A DNA stretch of 64,000 bases, taken from positions 62,001 through 126,000 of the forward strand of contig JAWHQI010000731.1 in the NCBI GenBank assembly GCA_033032865.1, read 5' to 3'. Shown piece by piece: positions 45,179-56,301 of this stretch. The notes beneath the pieces are model-generated. The model was not told the DNA's origin. It saw only the letters and a list, made by a program, of their open reading frames with translations, and ran no database searches. Source of the stretch: Dactylorhiza incarnata. Lineage: Eukaryota > Streptophyta > Magnoliopsida > Asparagales > Orchidaceae. The position numbers and the translations under genes were made by a program. Within the stretch, counting starts at the first letter, position 1. Each line of letters begins with the position of its first letter.

Positions 45179-45810
45179 AGGAAACACGTCCATGCCGCTT
45201 CTTGGTTTCCTCTTACGACCCATATCCCTAAGGAGGTTAGGAACTTCATAGCTAGGTGCGGAATAGATGGGATTGCTCCAAAAATGTATTGGAGCGGTCT
45301 TCCAAAGATGGCATTGTAGGCGGAGGTGGACTCCACCACCACGAACTGGATGTTGTGCGTCGTTTGCTTCGGGAATTCTCCCAACTTGACGGGAAGGGTG
45401 ATAATGCCCTGAACTAGAACAGGTCAGTTGTCGATGCCATTGACGGGTTCGGCCGTGAGGCTGAGCTGATCCTTTGTGAGTTTCATGCTTTGTAGTGTGG
45501 ACAGGAACATGACATCGACCGAGCTCCCGTTGTCGACCAATATCCTTCTAACGTTGAAGCATGGATCCCCAATTCCCGCGCTGATCACGAGTGGGTCCTG
45601 ATGCGGAAGTCGTAGCCCTTGTAGATCCTCTTCTCTGAAGGTGATTGTAATGTCCTGCTTGAGCTTCTTATCTTCGTGATCCCTTAGGGGTTTGGCAATC
45701 GAGAGGATTTGCGCTGCTAGGGTGGGAGGTATGGCGATTGTCTCGACTTCTCCCACAATCGGCCTTCCCCCTGCCGCGCCTCGGGGAGCGGGAGGCTGTT
45801 CTCTCATTTC
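45179..45810 (-). pseudogene. Ty3/gypsy protease region, copy 2
   Basis: Contains ILVDNGSSVDVMF and AYNAIFGRPLQ. A stop private to this copy (CGA to TGA on the coding strand, 45424-45426, after GIDN) splits the domain. The one-base loss seen in copy 1 near 3978 is absent, so the frame runs on from the second half into the linker before RT. Confidence 0.87.
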
Positions 45811-46719
45811 CCTATGTGGCTGAGGCTGGTTGGAGACCTGGCCCTATAAAAATCTTCCCAGGAGTCCCTGGCGGACGAGACGCTCGTTTTTGTCTTTTTG
45901 TCTAGTACATTCTTCGGTGGTATGCCCCGTTCCTCAATGGAACTCACAATATCTTGACTGGTCATTCCTCAAATTTGGGGCGGGCACCCTTGGCATGCGG
46001 AGCTCTGGGTCGTTCTGAATGGAGTAAAGCACATTTGTCCTGGTGGTGTTTAATGAGGTGTAGACCCTAGGAGGTCGCAAATCTAAATCTCTTCGGGGGT
46101 CGCGATGACATTCATTGGCTCGGTGCTCCTCGCCGCGTCGCTCTTCTTGTCCTCTGGGGGCCTGCTCGGACCCTCTTTTTCTCTTTTGGCCGCCTTCGAA
46201 CTGCTGGCGGTGTGCTTCGATGGCCTCGTCGGTCATTATCTGAGCTTCTACTCGGTGAACGAGATCGGGATAACTTGGCACCATTTCCCTCATTAGAGCT
46301 GAGTAAAAGCCACTTGGTCGGTCGAGCAGGATGGCTGGAGCTTGCGGCATCAGAGAGCTCTTCCGAGATGTCTTCCTCCTGAGCTTCCTCCACATTCGGA
46401 GCATGATTTGGAGTCGGGGGAGGCGGATTGTTCAACGTTGGAGGTTGAATGAGAGCTCGAGGAACTCCCAGATTTCTCACGAGAGTAAGCATCTCGGGTT
46501 ATCGTTCCTCCATTTGCAGCATGCGCCCTACAAGTGCTACTGCGGGCGCAAGCACTGCCTCTTCTACGAGAGGTACATTGATAATCGAATGAGAGGGAGC
46601 TGGATCGACGCGTCCCTCCTGGATTGATCCTTCGGTAGTACGAGCACTTCTTCTTGCCATCACAATTGATGACAAATACTACATCCAGTGAGTCTTTGCA
46701 GAGCTTCGGGAATCCTCGT
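45811..46719 (-). pseudogene. Ty3/gypsy gag with 596-bp core deletion, copy 2
   Basis: Counterpart of gag at 4561-6095 but lacking the segment equivalent to 5098-5693. At about 46316 CACTTGG joins directly to TCGGTCGAGC. The two parent ends share TGG, a microhomology junction. The conserved gag core is therefore gone, and the proline-rich N-terminus is joined to the charged C-terminus (open frame 46492-46112 crosses the junction). Confidence 0.9.
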
Positions 46720-46739
46720 TCCCACAGACGGCACGAAAC
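46720..46739 (-). other. Primer-binding site region, copy 2
   Basis: Same region as 6096-6115, but TGGTGCC has changed to TCGTGCC on the minus strand. The adjoining LTR end has also changed (TGTTGCGG to TATTGCGG on the plus strand). Both would impair priming and integration. Confidence 0.7.
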
Positions 46740-47064
46740 TATTGCGGATCGCTCCGGTGCTCTGGTAGACCGGTCGAATTGAACCACATTAGCTCGGAAG
46801 AAAACCGAGCGCGTGAACAGTCAATGCGTGAGTTAGTAAGTGACACGAAGGTTTTTAACATGGAAAACCCGGAAAAGGGTGGAAAATCACGCGGCTTGTG
46901 CTGTTCCGGCCAACTTCCACTATCTTCTGGGGTTATAATTAGAGGCGTAGAATCCAAGCGAGACAGACCTCCACTCATTACAGTAGTGGAGAGAAAGAGA
47001 GAACTCCAAGGGTGACAGACCACCTCTCGGGAAGCTAAGTATTTCTTCTTCTGAGAACAACCGT

Positions 47065-47160
47065 GAGAACAAAAGTGAGAATGCTGACGAGAACAAAAGT
47101 TAGAATGCTGGTGAGAACAAAAGTGAGAATACCGATGAGAACAAAAGTGAGAATGCTGAG
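47065..47160. repeat. 24-bp tandem repeat in gypsy LTR, copy 2
   Basis: Four units of GAGAACAAAAGTGAGAATGC plus four bases, as at 6442-6537, with a few substitutions. Confidence 0.85.
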
Positions 47161-47294
47161 TCGCCTTTCGGGGAATGGAAATCTCCAAGTCCATGAAGGT
47201 GATCTTCAATCACCGAAGGAAAGCTCAGAGGAAATCTCCGCTGAGCTCTCTCAGGTGCCGAAAGCAAGGTGTCCTGAAATGAAGGCTCTGGGCT

Positions 47295-47304
47295 CCTTTT
47301 ATAG
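47295..47304 (-). promoter_or_regulatory. TATA box of the gypsy LTR, copy 2
   Basis: CTATAAAAGG on the minus strand, identical to 6672-6681. Confidence 0.6.
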
Positions 47305-48076
47305 CCTTGGGCAAGTGTAGCCTGGTAATTTTGTCGTTGTAACCACCGTAACCACCTGACAGGCGAATCATGTTTGTCGATTCGGAGCACACGGATCACC
47401 ATTTTTGGTATATGACCGTCTCGCCCTTCGGGCAGTTTGCGCAGTTCGGGCAGCTTCGTTGAAGGTGAAAAGGCGACGAACGGTTCCTGCAATCTGACAA
47501 ATTAGGAAATGTTAACTGCGCGCGCGTTCAGAATGTGGAAACGTTCTGAGCGCATTCAGAATGTGGAAACGTTCTGAGCGTGCGGGGAAGCGTTCAGAGC
47601 GCGCATTGAACATGGAAGTGTTCTGAGCGCGCAACGAACAAGAGAGCGCTCTGGGCGCGCGATGAACTTGGAAAAATTAGAAGTCGCGGCCCCTAGGGGA
47701 AGTCGGGCTCCGACCGCACCCCGGTACTAGGGGGGGGCTCAGCTTGGCCGCACCCCCATGGGGTGCGGTTTGGCCGCACCCCCATGGGGGTGTGGTTTGG
47801 CTGCACCCCAGAGCGGGTGCGATTAGGTCGCATCCCCACTGTGGGTGGTGCGGCTAGCCACACTGCGCTAGTGGGGTGCGAGCTAACCGCACCCCAATAG
47901 TGGGGCACGGTCATGATGGCGTACGGCGCCGGTGGAGCGTAAATTGCGCGGCGGATTCCTCCACTCCCATGATCATGGGTTGGACTCTTGACTCCACTTA
48001 TTCCACTTCTCTTTAGCGGAGCTTCTCTAAACGCACCCCATGAGCTCTTATAACTTCGTAGATGCGTATTATATTT

Positions 48077-49430
48077 ATGGGTCACATCAATAGTAACAAT
48101 AACATGTTTCATGTTGCTTATGCTTATGCTTTGAAGGAAAACATTAGGACTTGGGCATGATTAATTAGTTTCCTTATGGAAGACTTGTGTATGGAGAACA
48201 ATCATATGTGGACAATCATTTCAGATAAATAAAAAGGGTTGATAAACGTTGTTGAAGAGTTATTGCCTAATGCCAAACACAGATTTTGTGTAAGGCATAT
48301 GTATAACAACTTCAAGCAAAATTTTAAAGGCTTACGATTAAAGGAGTTGTTATGGAGAGCTGCGTCTGCGACAAGGGTTGTTGATTTTAATGCTGAAATG
48401 GAGAAGCTGAAGGCATGTGATAAGAGGGATTATGTTTGGGTAAAGGAAAGACACGGAAGACATTGGGCAAAGTCTCATTTTAATGTTTGGCCTAAGTGTG
48501 ATATGTTAAATAATTTTTGTGAAAGTTTTAACAATGTAATCTTAAAGGCTAGAGATAAGCCTATTATCATAATGTTGGAGACAATAAGGGTAATTCTAAT
48601 GAAAAAGCTCCATACTAAACGAGATAAAGTGCTCAAAATTAGTGGAGAGGTGTGCCCTTCCATACAAAATTTTTTGGAAAACAACAAGCGAGATGCACAC
48701 GACTATATTTCAGTATGGAATGATCAAGACAAATTCGAAGTTCAAGGGTGGAATGGAGATAAATGGACGGTGAATTTGATCGACTTTGAAAAGTTGTAGT
48801 TGTATGCGGTGGGATCTCACAGATATTCCTTTTGTGCATGCAACATCGTGTCTCTTTTATCGTTGGAAAAATGTTGAGGATTACGTCGAACATTGGTAGA
48901 AAAGAGATGTTCATCAGGGCTTACGCGTACTTATTAAATCCTATAAATTCAAGAAAAGGGCGGCTCTTAGACAATTTGAATCCCATCGTTCCTTGGACTA
49001 ACATACGTAAGAAGCCTGAAAGGCCGTCACAACATGGTAGAGGAAAAGTAGTTGAAAAATTAGAGGCAGAAATACATAGAATTAAGAGACACGGTATAAA
49101 GTACACATGCTCCAACTTTGGAACATGAGGGCATAATAAATCAGGTTGTACGGAAACATCCCAAGCAACAATGCCTTCAACGTCTACAAGAAAATCAAAA
49201 ATTCCGGTAAGCATTGTTTTCTTTTATATTTGTTTTGCAATTTCTCTTTCAATTCCAGTGCTAATATATAAATTGCATTGAAATGTAGGTGCGTAGGAAC
49301 ACAAGAAGTGTGAATCTTCCATCAAAGCTTATCTACCAATTTGGAGTTCGTGGGAAGATGATCGTGAATTTTATTTTGACTATCTTAGTTGTGTTGTTAC
49401 ATTGTGTTGTTGGGAACTTTATTGGGTAAT
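48077..49430 (+). pseudogene. MULE transposase relic, copy 2
   Basis: Counterpart of 7467-8820. The open stretch 48239-48799 is longer than in copy 1 because CGA is kept where copy 1 has TGA. It begins later because CAA has become TAA just before GLINVVEELLPN. In the SWIM finger the third Cys is Phe (IPFVHA), and the first Cys of the CCHC knuckle is kept (TGC, near 49108). Both copies share the frameshift before the SWIM finger. Confidence 0.88.
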
Positions 49431-49442
49431 CAATTTGTATGA

Positions 49443-49558
49443 GAATTTTGTAAGAGACATATGCTTGAACCAAGTTTGTAATGTCTGAATTTTGTAAGAG
49501 GCATATGCTTGAGCCAAGTTTGTAATGTCTGAATTTTGTAAGAGACATATGCTTAAGC
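49443..49558. repeat. 44-bp tandem repeat, three units, copy 2
   Basis: Same three units and spacing as 8833-8948. Confidence 0.9.
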
Positions 49559-49714
49559 CAATTTTATATTAATTTTATTGCAATTCTATTTTATAATGGA
49601 GACACTTCTATTTGAAGCTGATATATCTTCTGCCTTGGAGATACTTTATTAATTGAGACACTTCTATTTTAACACTTCTATTTTATCATCCATTGATGTT
49701 AACTGGGGGATGCT

Positions 49715-50046
49715 TTATTAATAAGGGCTGGAATTGGAGTTTTATAAGGGCTGAAATAGGAGTTTTATATATAAGGGCTGTAATATGAATTTTATCTCGT
49801 TGAGTGGGATGAGAGTTTTATCTCGTTGTAATGGGAGTTTTGTAAGGGCTGTAATGTAGTGGAATGGGAGTTTTATCTCGTTGAGGTATGTTGGGTTGTA
49901 ATGTGGAGAGGTATGTTGGGCGTGAACTAGGTTGCAGATAGAAGGAATTGGTGTGAACTGGGCTGCATATAGAATGAATGGACGTGAACTGGGCTGCGGA
50001 TAGAACGAATGGGCGTGAACTAGGCTGCGGATAAAAGGAATGAGAG
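49715..50046. repeat. Short tandem repeats (AAGGGCTG and GGGCGTGAACTG types), copy 2
   Basis: Counterpart of 9105-9436 with a few substitutions. Confidence 0.8.
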
Positions 50047-50118
50047 ATTTATTAAAGACTAGACCGAAATACCATGTTTTATAAGCATATGGTGCAAAGT
50101 GCAAGACTAATGCTAATT

Positions 50119-50141
50119 GGGGGGGGGGGGGGGGGGGGGGG
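50119..50141 (+). repeat. 23-nt poly-G tract, copy 2 only
   Basis: Copy 1 has GGAGGGGGC at the equivalent place (9511-9519), so this G run differs by about 16 nt between copies. Confidence 0.9.
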
Positions 50142-51893
50142 CATTGTGCCAATTTTAATAATTTGGGGGTGCATTGTGCCAAAACCCCACATTTGTCGGG
50201 TGCATTGTGCCAAAAGCTCGTTTGGAGTTTGCTAATCTTAGCTCAGCCTCAGGACACTCTTCGCATATAGTTGGGCTATTAACTCCCCTCAAGTTTTACA
50301 TCATTGTTAATAATCTCCTTAGAGTATCTCCAACCAATCGGCATTTGAGGCTTCAAATATGGAGGTGGTCTCTCTCCTCCTCTAAATTTAGAGGAGTGAG
50401 AGAGAAAATGGAGAGCTCCATTTTATTTTAAATATTTTTATATTTTAAATGCTTAAAATATTTTTTTTTTATCAAACTCCTCTATTAATTTTTAACTTAC
50501 GTAATCGTTAATATACTTTTCCAATTATAATATATAATATATCAATAAAATCGTCTTATCGAGACATACAAAACAAGACTAATATTAAATACCTTTTAAT
50601 AATTATTTATCATAAATTTCCTTTAAAAAAATTTCATAATAAAAATTATTTATTTCGTTAAACATAAAAATAAGAGTTTTAAATGTACATTTTAATACTA
50701 TAAAGATTTCACATATTTTATTAAATACGAAAGTTCAAATATATTTGAAGTTTTTCTTCATAACATATAGTCTTCACAACATAATTTTACTTTATATCTT
50801 CACTACATATAAAAGAAGTCATGTGTCAACATTTGTCTTAATTTTTGGCTGAATTCATTGTTGTGAGGGAAGTGGAAGATAATTTTTTTTTTCTTTGGCC
50901 CCAGTGTGACAGTACATTTATTGTTCGTTATTCTCGTAATTTTATTTGTCTCTCCGAATACAAAACTTTTAATTAAACACCATTTTAATTTTTTTTTTCT
51001 TTTGAGTCATATTTCATATAATGTATTAAAATTGTGTTTTAATTAGAAAGAAATAAATTTTAATAAAAGAAATAATTTTTATTATTTAAAAAACTAAATT
51101 TTAGAAGGTTTTACTCAAAAATAATTTTATCCTTAATTATAGTTGATACTAGCTGTATTTAAAAATTTAATCTAGACATTATATTAAAAATTTCTATTCC
51201 AAGTATTTTAATTAGAAATTTCATTTTACTCCTTAATTAACTTAAAACTTAATTTTTATGATGATTTAGAATAATTATGGTGGAAAAATAAAGTTAAGGG
51301 GGATTATCCACTTATTTCTAAAGTCTGAGGGGTTATTGACTTAAGCGTAAAACTTAAGAGGGGTTATCAACAATTTAGTCTAAAAAGTATTATCAATTAA
51401 TTTGAAGCAATGAAACTGTGATCCGTTAGGCTTATTGCATGTCATTGATGTTTATCATTCAATTAATAGCTCATTGGGGCATATGCAATCGGAAATGAAA
51501 TGACTCTTTTGCCCCTAATAATGCCATGTCTCATCACTGCATTTGGACAGGTCAATTTTGGTCATTTATGATGAAACAAATTTTACCTGTGTGGATCACA
51601 TACGGTCGAAGTTGGATAATAGATTAAGCGCAATCAATGTGTGTGGGTGACCTATGCATTAAGAAATGTCATGAACAAAATTATTTAATTATTTTGTATT
51701 CGTGTAATCAAACAAATTAATCGATCATTAAGATTTATGTGAAAACAATTAATAGGATATGAAAGGAAAATGAATACGTGAACTGAAATGCGGAAAATTT
51801 AAAATGTTTGTTATTCTTTAATTTGTTTTCATGTCGTGCAATCACAGACATCCTTAATAACGTGCATATGTTTTCTGGATGAATTCGGAGGCC
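50142..51893. other. AT-rich intergenic stretch, copy 2
   Basis: Counterpart of 9520-11308. GTGCATTGTGCC repeats, then AT-rich DNA. No gene seen. Confidence 0.6.
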
Positions 51894-52008
51894 CTTATTT
51901 TCACCGGTCAAGCGGTTACGACCGCATGAACCAGAGCTTAATTAAGGTCCCATTCATGCGGTCATAACCGCTTGACCGGTGAAAAAAGTTCCCCCAAACA
52001 GAGCCTAA
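51894..52008. mobile_element. Foldback MITE-like element, left end deleted, copy 2
   Basis: Both inner arms (TTTCACCGGTCAAGCGGTTA and its complement) are present, but the outer left end and 17 bp of flank (38 bp in all, equivalent to 11271-11308) are missing, with CCC joined to TTATTTTC. Confidence 0.75.
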
Positions 52009-53734
52009 ACCTAATCGAAACAAAAACTCTCTTTTAGGTGAATGAATGTGCTCTCGACTTAGTGACATTCCTAAGCCATGCAAGAATGAAACCTCACAAG
52101 TCAAGTTAAATATGAAACTTCGGTAGGTACATTTCAATCAACATGTGAGAGTCTATCACATCAAGATATACTTTATAATTCTTTTAAGTTTAAGTGTCAT
52201 TATCCTCAGTCAACACCAGTCCGCTCCAACACTAAGACTCTCGGTAGACACTCAGCGGGATGGACGATTACTAGTTTAGCAGTGGTGCTTTTCCCCTTCT
52301 CGGAAAGGATATAAGTGGTTACCTGGCAAATGTCCGCGCGCTCTTCTGCCAGCCCAAATCCTGCGACCGTGGCCGGTGCCCTCCATGCCGATCCTAGAAG
52401 TCCCGGGCGGACACTTAGCAGAGACCGTGTGCTCTCACCAGAGGGATGCACAGCTCTCCTCAGCGAAGATATGCGCATTTATTCGTCAAGCGTGCACGCA
52501 CTCCTCCAGGCAGTTCAGCAGTTTCTCAGAAAGGTCGCGGCGGATACTTTTTAGAGTTCGCCTGACCCCTTCCTCTCGGCAAGCAGTAGTGAGTGCGGCT
52601 ACGACCTGTCGTATCCGCGCACCTTCCTTTTTCTCCCACTACCCGACCTCTCGTGTATCTCGGGTAGTTGAGCATTTAATGAGACATTAAATGCTCCCAA
52701 CCGTCTGAGTAGCCTACCCTCATGTATAAACAAAGGGTCAGGGGTGCTTGAAAGGGACACGGAACTTGGGTCAGAATCTACCCAGTAGTAGGGGCAGTTA
52801 AAAGATCCAAGTGTACGTCTGTTGCCTACTATTCGCTCTTATTCGCCCCTTGTAATAGCTTGTAATAACGAATTTTTTTGGAAAAATACTGTCCGCACCA
52901 AGTGGTATTAGCTGCTGCGGGTAAACCTGGTGTCCGCCGCTGCTAGCGCCGACCTCTTTTCTATGCGCTGTTCACTCGACTCTCAAGGGCTAGTAATTGA
53001 TCGCTTGCGGTTCTCCATGTAAGACCCATCCTCAAAATTAGCGGTCCGACTGGGGGATCTTATCGCACACCACTTTACTGCACGACGCCGAAGCGACTAC
53101 GAAGGGTGAAGGCACGTCCTTCTCCTACCCTCTCCTTGAATACTCCATTGTCACACATCGAGTGTGATGTCAAGCGAATATCACTACACACCAACAGAGT
53201 AGGGAAGCAGTTTTTTAGCGAAAGGCACCGATAACGAGTGCACCTCATAATAATCAGCGGTAGACATAGATATATTAGCGGAAGACTATCACAGAAACAT
53301 AATGCTCAAGATATGTATGAGTAGAATCAACTTCTATGTTGCATTATACCATATCAGTCAAGGTTCTATAATTACCATGAGATATGTAAGAAGGAGAATG
53401 CGGTCATGTTAAGTTATACCTGATGTAGCCTGCACAATGACTTTCTCAGTTCTTTGTACGATATCACTCACCCGCACCTGTCTCCTACGCTTGAAACAAA
53501 TATTATTACCACGAATAGAATCACATCCAGATTGGTAACAAGTACAGTAAAATATTTGCAAGGGTCGTGGCAGTCTTTTCGCAACCACCGCCTACGTACT
53601 TCATATCATCATGCATACATTCTCATACTCATATAGTTCTATTAGTTTCGTATGGGTTGTCTTCCCAGACCATCCTTCATGTGGCTTAACTCAGAGTATA
53701 ACTCGTCAGCCATCCGATTTTCTCCCAAAGAAAC
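52009..53734. other. Intergenic stretch with LTR-like remnant, copy 2
   Basis: Counterpart of 11423-13165, with the TGTATAAAC motif and TTTAATGAGACATTAAA inverted repeat kept. No gene recognised. Confidence 0.35.
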
Positions 53735-53736
53735 AA

Positions 53737-54020
53737 TTTCTCGAAGGCACATTAAATTCCCGTAGGAATTATTCTCGAGGCACATTATATTTTTATAATA
53801 ATATTTCTCGGTGGCATAATATATATTCAGTAGGAATAATTCTCGAAGGCACAATATATTCCCGTATGAATAATTCTCGAAGACACAATGTATTTCTTTA
53901 AGAATAATTCTCGAAATATATTCCTGTAGGAATAATTCTCGAAGGCACAATATATTCTCTTAGAAATAATTTTCGAAGACACAATATATTCCCTTAGGAA
54001 TAATTCTCGAAGTCACATTT
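53737..54020. repeat. 34-bp minisatellite, copy 2
   Basis: About nine units matching 13168-13460, including the same short 28-bp unit, so unit number has not changed since duplication. Confidence 0.88.
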
Positions 54021-54420
54021 ATTTTCATAAGAGGAGAGAAGAGAAACTCTTTTAAGCTTAACAAGAACTCCATCCGAGAGTTTATAGAGGGAGAGGAGAG
54101 AAACTCTTATGTTTAACAATAATTTCATTCGAGAGTTTATAGAGGGAGAGGAGAGAGACTCTTTATATGCTCATAATATCTCCATCCGAGCAGGTATAAT
54201 TATTTTAATCAGGTTTTTGTTGATCTTTTGGATTGCTTGGTGTTCAAAACCAAGCCATCCACATGAGGCTCATGTATTTCTCATTGAGCCATATTATAGT
54301 TACAGAAAATAGAGAAGGAGAGTTTCCAACACCAAGAATATTTTAATCAGGCCTCCGTCGATCTTTTGGATGCTTTGGCGTTCAAACTCAAGCCATCCAC
54401 ATAAGGCATTTGTTCTTGAA
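54021..54420. repeat. 57-bp purine-rich repeat and spaced direct repeat, copy 2
   Basis: Counterpart of 13461-13850 with the same unit order. Confidence 0.75.
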
Positions 54421-55817
54421 GGTGTTAGATACTTTTCAAAGCACATTTATCAAAATACTGCTAAATTCTGTTAATTTATGTTTCGAGAAATGAGCATCGG
54501 TAAGGACATATAAACAAGGAATCTATTACTACAAGCATATTTATTTCATAAGGCACTATTCAGTGAGAAATGATGTTTGCTTGTTGGTCTTGTTGTCGAC
54601 TAGTATCATGTATGTCTTTTACACCATAGAAGGATATCATTTAATAAAGCATCTTTGATAGTAGAATATAAGTGTCTATATCATCATATTAGGAACTCAC
54701 CCATAGATCAGTTAGCTTAGCATGGAGGAAAGGAAAAAAACTAACACCATTGAAATACAACTTAAAGGATGTTCAACCTATTGCTCTTAGTAACATTCCT
54801 CTATGAATTTAAAACTGCAGTAGATGAGGAATAAGTAGAAGAGAGGAGTCAAATAATGTTGGTCAACCTATAATAGATTCTATATGTAGATTCCTAAGTA
54901 TTAGTACAACTCCATCTCATAAACATATAATATAAAGCCCTTGATTTCTATCCAACTTTTCTCCTTTTAAGATTAGCCTATAGAAATCACCCAATCTCAA
55001 ATAAATTACCCACGACACATTTGGCCCAAAAGCCATGGATCAATAATAGTAGTCATCATAAGATTTCCCTATTCTTTAAGCAGCCTGCCACAACACCCAT
55101 ACCCATCTTTATAAAGAAGAAAGAGAGGAAAAATGTCATACTTATAAATTTCAGCATTCTCATATTTTCATTTACTAAACCTGAAATTTCCCTCCACCAT
55201 TCCAACTAACAACTCACTGCCTAGACTAGATTAAAAAAGATATAGAGTTAATATGAAATGGTTGAGACGACCATAATTGCTCGAGAAACATTGGAGCGAG
55301 CCTAGATGATTTCCACATCCATCCTAAAATAATATGCAGGCTAGAGCTTTGCCATCTTTGGCCCCAGAACAAAGGAGGGGCACCACGCAGGGCCCCTCTG
55401 AGAGAAATAGAGAGAGGGAGGGAGTGAGCCATGTATTTTCAAGGCACATTACCTAATTGTCACAATTTCGTTCGTCAAGATGAGAGCGGACGTAATTTTT
55501 TTTGTTAAAGTGAATCCTCCTAACATGGCACATGTTTTCCAAAGAAGCCCAACATTTTTGATAAAGCCATTCTTAGCAAGTTTCGATTTCTTAGGACAAC
55601 TCCAAAGCCCCCCATAGACTCTAAATATGTCAAAGGTTTTCAGCAGTTAAACATAATTTTATAACATATTATCAAATAAAAGCATTTCCAATGAGTACTC
55701 CCACCTTTTTATTGCATACTATATGAAGCAGAGGAAAGTGATCAGGGGTAAGAAGATGAGAATGAAAAGGCAGAGAAGGAATTGTCATCCTCCAACAAAA
55801 GTAAGCAACCTGCTTCA
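54421..55817. other. Intergenic, no gene seen, copy 2
   Basis: Counterpart of 13851-15252. No domain or array recognised. Confidence 0.5.
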
Positions 55818-55821
55818 TATA
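55818..55821. other. Deletion junction in copy 2 (TATA microhomology)
   Basis: CTTCATATA|ATAATTAG here joins sequences that are at 15252 (CTTCATATACCC) and 19144 (CCCTTTATAATAATT) in copy 1. The shared TATA marks a microhomology junction that removed about 3.9 kb including the 2,993-bp solo LTR. Confidence 0.85.
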
Positions 55822-56301
55822 ATAATTAGAAAGTAGGTGCTGATTTTAAACAACCTTAACCTCCTCTTATCACCACCCCACCATCTTTTCTCTACCTCAG
55901 AGCAGAAGGAGGAGAAGGAGGGAGAAGAAGGTGATTGTGTTTGCCTCGTAATCTTTCCCAAATCAAAATTAATCAACTGATTATGTAACGAAACACTAAA
56001 TTGATGTTACCTGGAAAGAAATTGTAAGGAGCGGAATTTAAATCTATCTCGCATATAACATCAAATCGGTGAGGTAAGTTTTGCTCCATAGAAAATTTAC
56101 ACAAACAATAGCATAAAAATGAAATTTATATTGAAGAAACCTCCACCTAAAGCTCCTGAAAGCGCTCACACGATGACTTATGTAAATATGAATGAAATAA
56201 CATGTAAATATACAAAATGGTGAGCCAAAAGATATGGAAATCATGTTAGATGAGCGCCTAAACACTATATGAAATACGCTCATCAGACCGTCACTCCCAT
56301 G
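55822..56301. other. Intergenic, no gene seen, copy 2
   Basis: Counterpart of 19148-19609. It has 24 bp near 56130 (TTGAAGAAACCTCCACC) that are missing from copy 1. Confidence 0.5.

Larger units (their letters stand above)
46740..48050 (-). mobile_element. 5' LTR of minus-strand gypsy element, copy 2
   Basis: Counterpart of 6116-7440, with the minus-strand TATA box at 47295-47304, four 24-bp units at 47065-47160 and the G/C-rich block at 47520-47920. The G run is 7 nt here (47729-47735) against 17 nt in copy 1. Outer edge not resolved. Confidence 0.7.
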
